64,000 nucleotides of DNA from Brettanomyces bruxellensis (lineage: Eukaryota; Ascomycota; Pichiomycetes; Pichiales; Pichiaceae). This document shows, one piece after another, positions 1 through 9,946 of the stretch. Each line of letters begins with the position of its first letter. Within the stretch, counting starts at the first letter, position 1. The notes beneath the pieces are model-generated. The model saw only the letters and a list, made by a program, of their open reading frames with translations. It was not told where the DNA came from and ran no database searches. The stretch spans positions 67,001 to 131,000 of the forward strand of contig NC_054690.1 of NCBI RefSeq assembly GCF_011074885.1. Reading direction: 5' to 3'. The position numbers were made by a program, and so were the translations under genes.

Positions 1-145
1 GGGGTAATACGTATTTTTATTCTATTTGACAACCTTCAAAAAAGAATCCGCATTCTATTTATGAATTTATAAAAAAAAAAAATTGCACAAAATACACAAA
101 ACTTATGAAGTAAAAGGCAAGATAGGCATGCTTAAGTTATTTATA
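1..145. other. Downstream flank of TAG1-like gene
   Basis: AT-rich sequence following the stop codon of the minus-strand TAG1-like gene. It has an A-run near position 71. No gene is visible, and it presumably holds the 3' UTR and polyadenylation signals of that gene. Confidence 0.5.
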
Positions 146-2704
146 TTATAGTCTAATTTTTGTCTTGACCCCAGATCCCCGATAAAGTAAAGTCATTTCA
201 AAATCACCTAGTTTCACATCTAATATCGCTTGCGTATCAATATCAAGTTCTCCATTTAACGCATCTCTTAAAATATCGGCACCTAACCCAGATCTGACGA
301 TTGTAACAGATATTCTTGGCGTTTTGTATAGTCCTGGAGGTACTATAAAACCTTCTTCCTGACTAACAAATCCTAGAGTCGTTCCATCATGGGATGCCTT
401 GGCATTAAGGATGACAATTGCTATTGCATGATTTTGGACCGGATTGTATACAGTCAGTTCAATTTCTGATGAAACAATATGAATCGTCGAGTCCACAATA
501 AAAAGTGATTGACGGTCAACTTCAGACAAAATTGGACTTTTTGGACTAGCTTTGCCCCTTGAAATTTGGGGAACAGACAGAGTCAACTTCAAACTTTCAA
601 GAAGTTTTGATAATGATTCAGATTCGGGGGAAGCTTTATCAGGAATCCCTTGGATCTCAACCTGCGGGGAAATCCCAGAAATATATTTTCCAACAAACTC
701 TTCTATTCTCATTTTACCTACTTCAGAATCACTTTTCAAACTCATGCTCAACCTTAGATTTGTTGTCTCATCCGACCCATCGTTTAAAGAAAATTTCCTC
801 ACTCCTATTTTAGATATAACCGACTTCAAATATAAAATTCGAAATTCAAGCCATTCAAAGTTATTCTCAATAGTAAAATTATCTTCGGTTTTTAGATTGA
901 GGTCCAGATTGAGCGATAATGTCTCATGTGAAGAATCCACAAATGTGACTTGATTTAGACTAACTTCAAATATATTAAACATATCTGTAACATTCGCAAA
1001 ATTGCCCGGAATACGTACGGCGTTTATTATTGGCACCTCTCGGAACACTGTACTAAAAGTAGGCATACTCAATTCAAAATCGATATTATTCCTAACTTCA
1101 AACTGCAAGTTTTCACCATTAAAAAATCGTTCTAACGTTTCCCCAAGATTTTCGGCTTCGTTAATATGCAAAGATAATTCATCCAATGATGTCATAAATG
1201 TAGAATCAACCAGACTATATGAACTATTGCACCATGAGGGCAAGCGAAACTGGCACAACAAATTACAGTCACTATCAACGTCAAAACTACCCCTAATCCT
1301 CGGTATATTGAAATTAAAGCGTGCAAAATTATCATCAAGTGATATGATCGGGTCTAAACTCAAAATCAAATCGCCATTATCCGGTCCAAACAGAATTTTT
1401 GTAATAGAAACATCTTTCACAGGATTTTCCTTTATCTTAGAAAAGAAAAATTGCCCTGAAGTTACAAAGAATTTCAGATTCAATGCTGTTAAAAACTTAC
1501 TTAACCAATCTATAATTTGAAGATTCTCCGAAAGTGCTCCAGATATGTATAGGGGGACAAATTTATCTTCTAGAAGTTTATTGACATAATAGTTAATTGG
1601 TGTCAAATCATTAAACTGACCTTGGTACCTTTTTAAAAGTTTGTTCTTTAAGGAAATTTTGTATGACACATTAACTTTATGAGATTCATTGAGACTCAAA
1701 TATTCGATAGGGTACGTTTCTGCAGAAATCAAGCTTGATGTACCAGAAAAATTGCTGTTGAATTTTAAACCGGCCTTCCATGGTAACTTCGGAATACCCT
1801 TAAAAGATAAAAATGAGAGTTCTTTGCTTTTTGGAAGATTTAGAATAGCTGTCCCAAATAACGGAGACCCTGAATCATCTGTCCCTAGAGATATATCCGA
1901 TACGTTTATGCTATTCTCAAATTGTGTAATAATTTTTGTAAGATTAAAAGCGGATATTGGATATCCAAATTTAATCGCATGCTTATGATAAAATGTGCTG
2001 TCAATGCGAGTGGAGACATGAAGAAATGTATGTGCCGGGAATGTACGCTTCTCAAAGACATCGTTAATGTAGTTTGGAAGGGTGTCATAATCAAGTTTCA
2101 CTTGAACATTCGTAAAGCAAATTTCATTTTTTTTTCCTTCTTGAATATTGATTTCAAATTCCCTCTGACCTTTAGGTATAACAACATTTGCAAGATGCAT
2201 TGATGAAGAGGAATCATCGGAAATATATAATTCGGTAATATTTCCGATATCAAAGTGTATGCTTCCGATCAACCAACCCAACCCAAGAAATCCAAATTTC
2301 ACAGAGGTAGCATTAGCTTTACTGTAATCAAACGTAAATGCAGTCGATACATTAAGTAGAGGAATTGATGAATTGAGATTCACTGATACAGCCTTCATGT
2401 CAATATTTGTGACAAAAGCCACATTCTGGATACAATACTTGAGATCATAGACAAACAACGATATAATTCCTATGATAAAGAACAACAACAAAGTACAGGC
2501 ATACAGACTTTTAAATTTCCATATGCCGAAAATAGATCCATCATCAATTCCAGTACTTATTGATCTGTAATTTACCAAACTTCCGGCATCTAATGTTGGT
2601 GATAAAAGCGGCTCCAGCTCACTTTCGTATGAGCCAGATGAAGTCAAAACCTGGGGGAATGACACAAAGTTGTCGTTCTGTTGTGAAGTGTGAGACTCAT
2701 TCAT
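146..2704 (-). CDS. TAG1: Vacuolar membrane protein, DUF3712/Tag1-like
   Basis: The 852-residue product has a cytosolic N-terminus of about 65 residues, one membrane segment (about 67-86) and a long luminal part rich in N-x-S/T glycosylation sites. The N-terminal tail carries an acidic dileucine motif, ExxxLL at residues 29-34, the type read by AP-3 for sorting to the vacuole. This layout and the repeated beta-rich luminal modules resemble fungal DUF3712 proteins such as S. cerevisiae Tag1 (YLR173W), a vacuolar membrane protein that helps terminate autophagy during long starvation. From memory the S. cerevisiae protein is about 600 residues, so this one is notably longer. The ATG start fits the topology. 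Family assignment is by overall architecture and not by a catalytic motif, so the symbol is provisional. Confidence 0.55.
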   Translation of the reverse strand: MNESHTSQQNDNFVSFPQVLTSSGSYESELEPLLSPTLDAGSLVNYRSISTGIDDGSIFGIWKFKSLYACTLLLFFIIGIISLFVYDLKYCIQNVAFVTNIDMKAVSVNLNSSIPLLNVSTAFTFDYSKANATSVKFGFLGLGWLIGSIHFDIGNITELYISDDSSSSMHLANVVIPKGQREFEINIQEGKKNEICFTNVQVKLDYDTLPNYINDVFEKRTFPAHTFLHVSTRIDSTFYHKHAIKFGYPISAFNLTKIITQFENSINVSDISLGTDDSGSPLFGTAILNLPKSKELSFLSFKGIPKLPWKAGLKFNSNFSGTSSLISAETYPIEYLSLNESHKVNVSYKISLKNKLLKRYQGQFNDLTPINYYVNKLLEDKFVPLYISGALSENLQIIDWLSKFLTALNLKFFVTSGQFFFSKIKENPVKDVSITKILFGPDNGDLILSLDPIISLDDNFARFNFNIPRIRGSFDVDSDCNLLCQFRLPSWCNSSYSLVDSTFMTSLDELSLHINEAENLGETLERFFNGENLQFEVRNNIDFELSMPTFSTVFREVPIINAVRIPGNFANVTDMFNIFEVSLNQVTFVDSSHETLSLNLDLNLKTEDNFTIENNFEWLEFRILYLKSVISKIGVRKFSLNDGSDETTNLRLSMSLKSDSEVGKMRIEEFVGKYISGISPQVEIQGIPDKASPESESLSKLLESLKLTLSVPQISRGKASPKSPILSEVDRQSLFIVDSTIHIVSSEIELTVYNPVQNHAIAIVILNAKASHDGTTLGFVSQEEGFIVPPGLYKTPRISVTIVRSGLGADILRDALNGELDIDTQAILDVKLGDFEMTLLYRGSGVKTKIRL

Positions 2705-3140
2705 AACTTTATTTTGAGAATATGTATCATTTCAAATTAAACGTGGAAAGGGGCTTGAGGCTGTAAAATGTTTAATTTATTTGATAAAATAAATACAGAT
2801 ACCTTATCAGCAAAGGTAAAGGGCAATCAGCCGCACTGTAATTTTCCCCCACACACATGTAGTCAAAAAAAAAAAAAAGGGGAAAAATGGAGATGAAGGA
2901 CTAAGCATCTACACCGGTGGGCCATTCTTTGCAAAATATTATATAGCGTATATATCCGAGATTGCATGCCACAATGCTGTTCAATCATCAATATTAATAG
3001 CGATAAGGCATATTTAACATGCATACTATTTCATAATGCCTATTGCTACAAAGAAACATCTGCTCGATATAACGAGGGAGTGAGAGTATTATTGGCCCAC
3101 TAAAAATATATATATTCATACTTCATCTTACATGGAGAAT
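2705..3140. other. Intergenic, TAG1-like promoter side
   Basis: Lies between two minus-strand genes and so should hold the promoter of the TAG1-like gene and the terminator of STE23. There is an A-run around 2866-2878. No ORF with coding character, tRNA or repeat family was seen. Confidence 0.5.
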
Positions 3141-6100
3141 TCAAAATTTAGAATCAAGTGCATTACTCTTGTCTAAATAGCAATCCATTATTTTTGCAGA
3201 AGGAGCCGCTGTTAATGGAATACTGGATTTCCACTCACCAACTTGTCTTATAAAAATATTTTGATCATCATAAGGAATTTTAGCATAGTTTTTGGCAATT
3301 TCATCTCTTAGGTACCTCTTCAATTCTGATGAAAAACTGAACTTCGGAACAATGCTTTTAAACGTGTGATGATTAATTAACGAATCAACAAAATCGTCAG
3401 AATCAACCTTTTTCTTTGAGACTTCCTGAACGAGTGCGTTCAACGCATCCTGATCATACTCAACATCGTCAAGCTCCGGCTTTTGATATATGAAATTGGA
3501 AACCAAGTTCTGATAGGAAGTTGCATTATTTGCAGTTGCATGACCTTGAAGATGAACGATGAGTTCGCCATGATGGTCCAGATTCACAATCTTATCTTCA
3601 AAATATTCCTGGACAGCTTTTAATGGTATAGTTCTTAGTAAATTCGAATCCTCTTCTCTTCTTTCGAAATCATAAAATCCAGACGCAATACGATTCCAGA
3701 AGCGTGATCGTTCTTCCCTAATATTCTTAACCTTCTGCAACTTTTTAACTATTAATGCATTAACATGCTTTTTGAAATCCTCCTCACTCAACAGTGCTAG
3801 CTTTCGACTTTCCTTGGCAATAAATTGCTTGATTCTCATATATAAGTATCCAGTTGGTCTCTCACTTTGAATTAAAAATCTTAGACCGAATGTAGTCCTG
3901 GTTTCCCTAATACCAGAGAAAACAACATATCCAAGCTGTTCTTTAGTTCTTAACCTGTCGAAAAATGGTTCATGCAAAATTTGAGCTATCAACTCTGCCA
4001 TTACTCTGTTCGGGGCGTCCGAAATCATTCCTAGTTGTATGTAAACCTCAATACAAGAATTCACATTTTCAGGATCATCATTCTCCTTCAAATAATGGAA
4101 CGCTTTTCCATCCGGCAAATTCAACGATCTACCTCTAGTATATTGCGATCTGCTCAAACTTACAGACTTTTGAAGTTTTGAAGAAACCATCCGACTTAAA
4201 TCTTTTGCAGACTTCTTATCGTAGTTTCCAACAACCAATGTTTCAACAAAGCAAGTACTAAACAAGCTACTCACATAACTTCTTAGGTTTTCGAATGTGA
4301 CTGCAGAGTATATCTCTAACTGGTCATCGACAAGCCAAGAGTTTTCATTGATTAAAGAAGAAATCATAGGACCAACCTGATTATAGGGAACGGTGTAGCC
4401 AAAATTCTTCAAATTTTTGAGTAACTTTTCTCTCAAAACATGGAATCTTGCTCTTCTAGTTTCATTCCACATTATATCTTCCAATGAAGGATCACTGAAT
4501 TTAACCAATCTATCTACCAACGTTTCAAGCAAAATCTCCAACTTATCAGAAAAGCCACCAATCTCAAGACTAATTCCGTCTCTGGCAATTTCAAACTCAT
4601 GCGACAACCCGGAAATTGATGCTAAATAAGAAATACTGTTTAAATCATCATCTAACACATCTAGAAACAAAGAAAGTAAAACAGATTTTAGTGGCGTTGA
4701 TGTAGCGCCGGGAATATTAAACTTAAACTTGAGAGCAGATCTTGGGCCCCCCAATTTTGTATCAAATCTATACCAAATCTTGTTCTTTTTGTCAGCATCA
4801 ACAAGTTTTGGATATTTGAAATCCATTTCATCTCCACTAGCTAAATTGAAATTTGTGGGGATAAACTTATTCTTAGGTGGCAATGTGTAAACAGGATCAA
4901 GATGTTCACCTTCATAATATATCTCTTTTACTTCATTCACGAGCGAACTGGATAGTTTATCTATACGATAATTTGTCCCATACCACCTTTCTTTACAGAT
5001 TTCCATTTTTTGGTCTTCAAAACTTTCTTTAGCAACAAGCAGCACTTTAAAATTCGAGGGATTCAAGTACGAAGTATACCTTGAAATTAAATCAGGATCA
5101 TATTCACGAACAACTGACAAACTTAAAAAATGCTCCGGAGGAATAATACCAGTCTCCAAATTTCCGTTTTCAGAGATATCTTCCTTTGGATCAGAAAGTC
5201 CGGTTTTGTAGAAATTTAAACTATGCAAATTGGAAGCCAATTTAGAAACAGTTGAACTAGCACCATACTTTTGTCTGAATTTGAAATTGAATTCAGACTG
5301 ATCCTTGATCTCCTTGTAAATCCATTCTTTGGGTCCGTTCATTTGCAACATCTTCACATATTTGAAGACATCTTTTATAATATCATCAACGTGACTAATA
5401 CCTTCTTTCGTCAGATCTACATCAATTTCAAACTCGGCAAATCCACTTGAAAGAGTCATAGCACCTGCACTTAAGCCAGTGGCCCATTTTTTCTCCTTAA
5501 AATTATAAAGGAGAGAGCCCTTGGATTCATGACCTAGAAGATGTGATAAATATCTACTTGGAATATATTTCCAATAAGGATCTGTATCCGGGACCGGAAA
5601 GGTTAACTCTAACGCACGCATTTCACGAATTGGTTTGGCTTTAACAATAATCGAGCCATCGAATTGGCAGTTTTTGAAAGGTGAACTTTTGTAGATCGGC
5701 CTTCTGAGATCCTTATTTACTGCCGGAGAAAACATATCAACTGCCCAATTGGTTAAAGTTTCAAGTGGCTCATTAGAAAGAACAACTAAACGCATTAGAT
5801 TTGCTGAATATTTGCTACTATGATATTTGAGCAACTCTTGACGAACATCAATATCATTCTTGGCTGGTATCTCTCCCAAGGTTGATTTATTACCGGTAGA
5901 GAAACCATTAAAAGGGTGCTTTTCGTTGGTCAAAGATTTAGAAAGTTGATATAATCTCCAGCTATCGTTCTCCAAATTCTTCTTGTTCTCAGAATCAACA
6001 GCATTGATTTCCCTATCTTTACCGCTGGATGAAAAAAGGGGACAAATAAAGAACTGGGCAAATCGGTCCAATGCACCTTTCAGCGCTTCATTGGCAACCT

Positions 6101-6524
6101 CAAAATAAAAATTTGTGTGTAGAGATGAAGTATACGCATTTGAGAAGCCAGAATGGCTCGAAAGATACGAGCTGTACTCATTTTCGGAAGGATACTTTTT
6201 CGTGCCCATAAATAGCAAATGCTCACAGAAATGAGCTAAACCGGGAAGATTCTTTGGATCATGAAAAGCTCCAGCATTCACATCTAAAGCAGCTGCAGAT
6301 TTATCTGTCTCCGGATCGTGTATCAAAAGTGCAACCATTTTATTCGGGAGTTGAATTAACTGATACTTCCTGTCATCAATTACAGGTTGATCTAGATGAT
6401 CAGAAATGACCGTGTAAGGATGATTATTTGGTGTAACCATTGTGGAGACTGTACGTTTAGGTGAAAGAAACTGTAGGAAAAACGCTAGAATCAAGAAAAT
6501 ACCGTAGAATAGGGATGTTAGCAT
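3141..6524 (-). CDS. STE23: Insulysin-type M16A zinc metalloprotease
   Basis: The product is 1127 residues from the first ATG (6524); the frame stays open upstream but only to a TTG. It carries the inverted zinc motif HxxEH (HFCEH, residues 98-102) and the third ligand Glu 81 residues after the first His (about 179), the spacing found in insulin-degrading enzyme. The rest spans the four M16 half-domains, with the C-terminal region containing the LRTKEQLGYVVFS segment typical of insulysins. S. cerevisiae Ste23 works with Axl1 in N-terminal processing of a-factor pheromone and also degrades other peptides. The first 20-25 residues form a hydrophobic stretch that could be a membrane anchor or targeting signal. 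If translation instead starts at the next Met (6440), this stretch is lost. An Axl1 identity is less likely because the insulysin core is so well kept. Confidence 0.9.
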   Translation of the reverse strand: MLTSLFYGIFLILAFFLQFLSPKRTVSTMVTPNNHPYTVISDHLDQPVIDDRKYQLIQLPNKMVALLIHDPETDKSAAALDVNAGAFHDPKNLPGLAHFCEHLLFMGTKKYPSENEYSSYLSSHSGFSNAYTSSLHTNFYFEVANEALKGALDRFAQFFICPLFSSSGKDREINAVDSENKKNLENDSWRLYQLSKSLTNEKHPFNGFSTGNKSTLGEIPAKNDIDVRQELLKYHSSKYSANLMRLVVLSNEPLETLTNWAVDMFSPAVNKDLRRPIYKSSPFKNCQFDGSIIVKAKPIREMRALELTFPVPDTDPYWKYIPSRYLSHLLGHESKGSLLYNFKEKKWATGLSAGAMTLSSGFAEFEIDVDLTKEGISHVDDIIKDVFKYVKMLQMNGPKEWIYKEIKDQSEFNFKFRQKYGASSTVSKLASNLHSLNFYKTGLSDPKEDISENGNLETGIIPPEHFLSLSVVREYDPDLISRYTSYLNPSNFKVLLVAKESFEDQKMEICKERWYGTNYRIDKLSSSLVNEVKEIYYEGEHLDPVYTLPPKNKFIPTNFNLASGDEMDFKYPKLVDADKKNKIWYRFDTKLGGPRSALKFKFNIPGATSTPLKSVLLSLFLDVLDDDLNSISYLASISGLSHEFEIARDGISLEIGGFSDKLEILLETLVDRLVKFSDPSLEDIMWNETRRARFHVLREKLLKNLKNFGYTVPYNQVGPMISSLINENSWLVDDQLEIYSAVTFENLRSYVSSLFSTCFVETLVVGNYDKKSAKDLSRMVSSKLQKSVSLSRSQYTRGRSLNLPDGKAFHYLKENDDPENVNSCIEVYIQLGMISDAPNRVMAELIAQILHEPFFDRLRTKEQLGYVVFSGIRETRTTFGLRFLIQSERPTGYLYMRIKQFIAKESRKLALLSEEDFKKHVNALIVKKLQKVKNIREERSRFWNRIASGFYDFERREEDSNLLRTIPLKAVQEYFEDKIVNLDHHGELIVHLQGHATANNATSYQNLVSNFIYQKPELDDVEYDQDALNALVQEVSKKKVDSDDFVDSLINHHTFKSIVPKFSFSSELKRYLRDEIAKNYAKIPYDDQNIFIRQVGEWKSSIPLTAAPSAKIMDCYLDKSNALDSKF

Positions 6525-7423
6525 ATAACTGGTTAGGAAACGTGAATCTTGACCTCTCAGACTGAATGTCAATTTACATACGTCTCAATTTCAATAACTG
6601 AAAAGCGTGCAACGAGAGCTGTTTCATTTATCTTTACACAATAGATGAAAACTGTGTAGCAAGATAAAAGGAAGAATACACCAGGGTAGCAAATTAATCG
6701 AGGGAATTTGAGAGAAGAGGAAGTATACATTCGATTATAGTAGGAATAACAACCCCGACAACATTTGAAGGGGGACTGAGCGCGGGGATCCAAAAAAGAA
6801 GAAGAAAAAATAAGCCCGGCCAGTTGGGTCAATTTCTGACGAATGGATAAAGGAAAGGCGTAGAGAAAAAAACAAGTCAAGTAACGCTGTATATGACTTA
6901 AAATTACCTTTATGACGCAACTTACTGGAGAAATGATATACTACACCGTAGTAACGAAGAAATATTACTTATTTTATTAATAAAGTAGCGAAAAACGACT
7001 GGAACAATTAGATTAAAGACAACGTTTTAATTCATGTTCTAATAAAGCTTACAACTCTCATTTGTACATTCTAAACCGTTGCTACATATTCTTTATCATA
7101 CCGCAAAGTCTCGTTATTTAAAGCCGAGAGCTTTTTCAAATATGTGTACTTGTCTCCTTTTATCATTTTTCCAATCCATTTTGCCTTATTATTGACAATT
7201 GCAATGCTCATCTGTTCGAGCACAGATTGTACGGTAAAATTGCATTCTCTTGGAAATCAGTTGTCAGATTAAAAATATTATTGCATCTATAGTGTGGATT
7301 ATATGTCCAAATCTGCAAGTTGGACGCAATCAAAGAATAGCAAAGGATGAATAAGATTTAGTTTCAATAATACCTTGGGTGGAAGCAAATAAACAGCAAC
7401 AAAAATGCTTATCAAATGTAGTA
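6525..7423. other. Intergenic, STE23 promoter and E2 terminator
   Basis: About 900 bases between two minus-strand genes. Overlapping open frames at 6569-6920 have no coding character, being full of Phe/Ser/Cys from A/T-rich triplets, and I leave them out. I see no tRNA, repeat or conserved small protein. Confidence 0.45.
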
Positions 7424-7918
7424 CTACACAGTATCATCATCGAACTGCCATTTGCTCATCAATGGGTTAGAAGGAGCAATACGACAATATTCATCATCAT
7501 CCACAGGTCGTGAATTAACACTATTACCCGAGAGCATACTTTGAATTGACAATCCGATACTGTTGAGAGTATTTGCAGGGGACCAACCGTCATACAATAT
7601 ATTCAAGCAAATGTGCCCATTTGAGTATATGTGTGGATGCACTGGGATTGGATATTTAGTATGTGTAAATTTGTCGTAGGATATGAATTTTACTTCTGGC
7701 GGATCAAATGGATATGTTGAGGATGGCTTCACCAAGAGTCTATACACCTGACTTTTAGGGTATATATCTGGGTTATCCAAAACACTGATGTCAATGTAAA
7801 TGATTCTCATATCATCCTGAACTGGTTGGAGCAATTTCAAGCCTGCCGATGAGTCGAATGCTCGAATCTCCTTAAAAAGTCGTTTTAGTGCTGTGCGTCG
7901 TAATTCTGAAGATCCCAT
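7424..7918 (-). CDS. Ubiquitin-conjugating enzyme E2, UBE2W-like
   Basis: The 164-residue product starts at the ATG at 7918; the frame runs seven codons further upstream only to a TTG. The UBC fold runs the whole length. The catalytic Cys is C104 in GHICLNIL, and the usual HPN triad is HPH (residues 94-96), as in human UBE2W. The C-terminus (SKWQFDDDTV) also follows the UBE2W pattern of an aromatic residue before a D-D-T ending. UBE2W enzymes attach ubiquitin to the alpha-amino group of disordered N-termini instead of to lysine; S. pombe Ubc16 is a fungal member, and as far as I recall S. cerevisiae has none. That activity is inferred from the family only. It shares a divergent promoter with CCW14. 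Confidence 0.85.
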   Translation of the reverse strand: MGSSELRRTALKRLFKEIRAFDSSAGLKLLQPVQDDMRIIYIDISVLDNPDIYPKSQVYRLLVKPSSTYPFDPPEVKFISYDKFTHTKYPIPVHPHIYSNGHICLNILYDGWSPANTLNSIGLSIQSMLSGNSVNSRPVDDDEYCRIAPSNPLMSKWQFDDDTV

Positions 7919-8603
7919 GTTGTATACAATGTAAACCAAAGGATCTCAAAAATGCCGATAAACATGAAATCTGCGTAAGCTCGTAGGAGTATTAAAGTAC
8001 ACGGGCACAAACCTGCAAAACCCCGCTGCTATCCAGAGAAATTTATCAATCCTAAAATACAAAGGAAATGACCTCAGTACACCATAAAAGAGAAGATCGA
8101 TTTTCATCGACATCCGATCACCACAAAAAAGTATTTTTAGAAGCAGAACACAATTTACGAAATTTCACGCACTGAAGGCTAGAATATTTGAATTCGATGC
8201 AACCCGTACACAGCACAAAAAAAAAGCATCATCAGGATGAATCGTTGCTGAAAACAGGGAAATCCTAAATATAGCAGGAGTAAAAACTGATTCCGCACCT
8301 ATTGCTATGGGGAAAATTTTTTTATTCTTTCTCGAAAAAATGTCAACATTGAATATCAGCAGTATTCGGGATTGTTTACTTGAAACCAAAATTTATATTT
8401 TCTCCTTCCCCTTCACATTCTGAAAATAAGGTGCAAAATTTAGAAACAAGTGCACCTTTAAAGCTTGAACCCTCGAAGCTAAAATATCCTAGACTTCTTT
8501 ACCACCTTTTTTTTTCTTTCCCTCTATTTTGCCTCCTTTCTTCTCCTCCATCTAGGTTTTGCAGGTTTAAAGGGCAATCATTTTTTGCAGTTAACAGATC
8601 ATC
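7919..8603. promoter_or_regulatory. Divergent promoter, E2 / CCW14
   Basis: Separates the minus-strand E2 gene from plus-strand CCW14. The CCW14 side has a TATA-like tttatatttt near 8390 and a long pyrimidine tract (about 8500-8560) just before the ATG, a layout common in strongly expressed yeast genes. No further gene is seen. Confidence 0.5.
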
Positions 8604-9284
8604 ATGAAGTCTACCACATTCGTTTTATCGGCCGCTTTGTTGACCTCATACATTGCTCCAGCTTTGGCTGACACTCCTCCAGCATGTGTTTTGGCTTGTG
8701 CTGAGAAGGTCGTGAAGAATTCTTCAACATGCCCAACTCTTAATGAGGTCGAGTGTGTTTCCGATAAGGAATACAGCAAGTTCCAGAGTTGTCTTTCTTC
8801 TATTTGCCCAAGCAGCGTTGCAAGTGATGCTGAGTCTTACTTCAAGTCTCTAGCTTCGTCTTACGGTGCTTCGGCATCCGGAAGTGCTTCATCAAGTGCC
8901 TCCGCCTCATCATCCGAGTCATCATCAGCATCAGCATCAGCATCAGCATCAGGATCATCATCATCAGCATCAGAAACAGCATCTTCCGCTGCAGGAGCTT
9001 CCAGCTCTTCCGATGTCTCAGCTTCATACATTGAGAGTAACGGCACTGAAACTCTTACAAGTACCACTTGCCCAGAGTCTACCACAACTGCCGTTGCAAC
9101 ATCTTCTGTCGCTCTTACTTCAGCCACTTCTTCGGAGGCTGCAGCTGCAACTACTGAGGCTACTACTGAGGCTACAACATCTGCTGTTCCAACTGTGTCT
9201 GCTGCCAACATTGCACCTGCAGCTAATGTTGCTTCTGGTGCTGCAGTTGCTGCAATTGCCGCAGCTGTCTTTGCACTCATGTAA
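8604..9284 (+). CDS. CCW14: GPI-anchored inner cell wall protein, Ccw14-like
   Basis: The 226-residue product has a signal peptide (about 1-22), a small Cys domain starting at PPACVLACAEKV, a long Ser/Ala/Thr-rich stalk (about 90-195) and a C-terminal hydrophobic Ala/Val tail suited to GPI attachment. Order and sequence match S. cerevisiae Ccw14 (Icwp), a CFEM-type covalently linked wall glycoprotein; the PPAC-LLAC and CLxSICP segments are shared. The oddity is the cysteine count. CFEM domains normally have eight, but here six remain: the Cys right after the fourth and the last one of the domain are replaced. The stalk is encoded partly by a tcagca-type triplet repeat. GPI17, elsewhere in this window, belongs to the complex that would anchor it. 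Confidence 0.88.
   Translation: MKSTTFVLSAALLTSYIAPALADTPPACVLACAEKVVKNSSTCPTLNEVECVSDKEYSKFQSCLSSICPSSVASDAESYFKSLASSYGASASGSASSSASASSSESSSASASASASGSSSSASETASSAAGASSSSDVSASYIESNGTETLTSTTCPESTTTAVATSSVALTSATSSEAAAATTEATTEATTSAVPTVSAANIAPAANVASGAAVAAIAAAVFALM
8921..8975 (+). repeat. Triplet repeat encoding Ser/Ala stalk
   Basis: Imperfect tca/gca triplets repeated through the CCW14 stalk, coding for alternating Ser and Ala. Such repeats vary in length between strains and would change the stalk length of the wall protein. Confidence 0.8.
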
Positions 9285-9946
9285 GTTTGACGTTTACACA
9301 CTTGCACACTTCTTTTTATTAGCAAGCAACTAAGGCATGCTTCGGATTGCCATTCATATTAGAGGCCTTCTGGGGTTGATACCCAACATACGTTTTTATT
9401 TTTTTTTTTAAACTTTCGCTCTTCTGCTGTCTTTATCTATTTCGTGGAGACGACGAGCAAGCATTATTGTTGTTACTTTTCATTTCATTTCGTTTCACTA
9501 CTATTCTTTTTGTTAATATTATACATAATAAAAATAACAGTTATGCAGTAGAAAATGCAATCCGTCACTCATATGTGTATTTGTGCATCTTTATGGTGTG
9601 AATTGCATACACTTGTGATGTGTTTGTTACCTCCAAAGTTTGTGCCATTTCTACGCATAATAATTTTGAATTGGGAACGAACAAAAAAAAGACAATATTT
9701 AGCGCTAAAAAAATAGGTCAGGAAAAATAAATAAAGTCCAAGGTTTAATTTAATGTAAACAAAACAGGACGTCTGAAGCCTTAACAACCTTGCTTGCTTT
9801 GTCTTGGATAATATCAACCTTTTAACTTTGGCTCGAACGAAATTGCTTTAATATACAAAAATATCCATCCTTTACCCAGGTATTTCGTGCTGGAATAAGA
9901 CTGACTCCAAATAAAGGAAAATAACAAAAAAAACACTTCTTACAGG
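9285..9946. other. Intergenic between CCW14 and coiled-coil gene
   Basis: Holds the 3' region of CCW14 (T-run near 9400, several TATA/AATAAA-like stretches near 9520) and the promoter of the next gene. A minus-strand open frame at 9569-9817 lacks coding character. Nothing else was seen. Confidence 0.45.

Noticed and set aside
6569..6920. Minus-strand open frames of 103 and 61 codons upstream of STE23
   Set aside because: Composition is that of A/T-rich non-coding DNA, they overlap each other in different frames, and nothing in them resembles a known protein.
7919..7939. A seven-residue longer E2 protein starting upstream
   Set aside because: The upstream start would be TTG; the ATG at 7918 gives a normal E2 N-terminus. 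The same reasoning trimmed SRP21, MET1, MIH1, PSE1, STE23 and the 40.9 kb membrane protein.
8842..9333. Long open frames overlapping CCW14 on both strands
   Set aside because: They are shadows of the triplet repeat and Ser/Ala stalk of CCW14, giving His/Gln- or Asp/Ala-only peptides.
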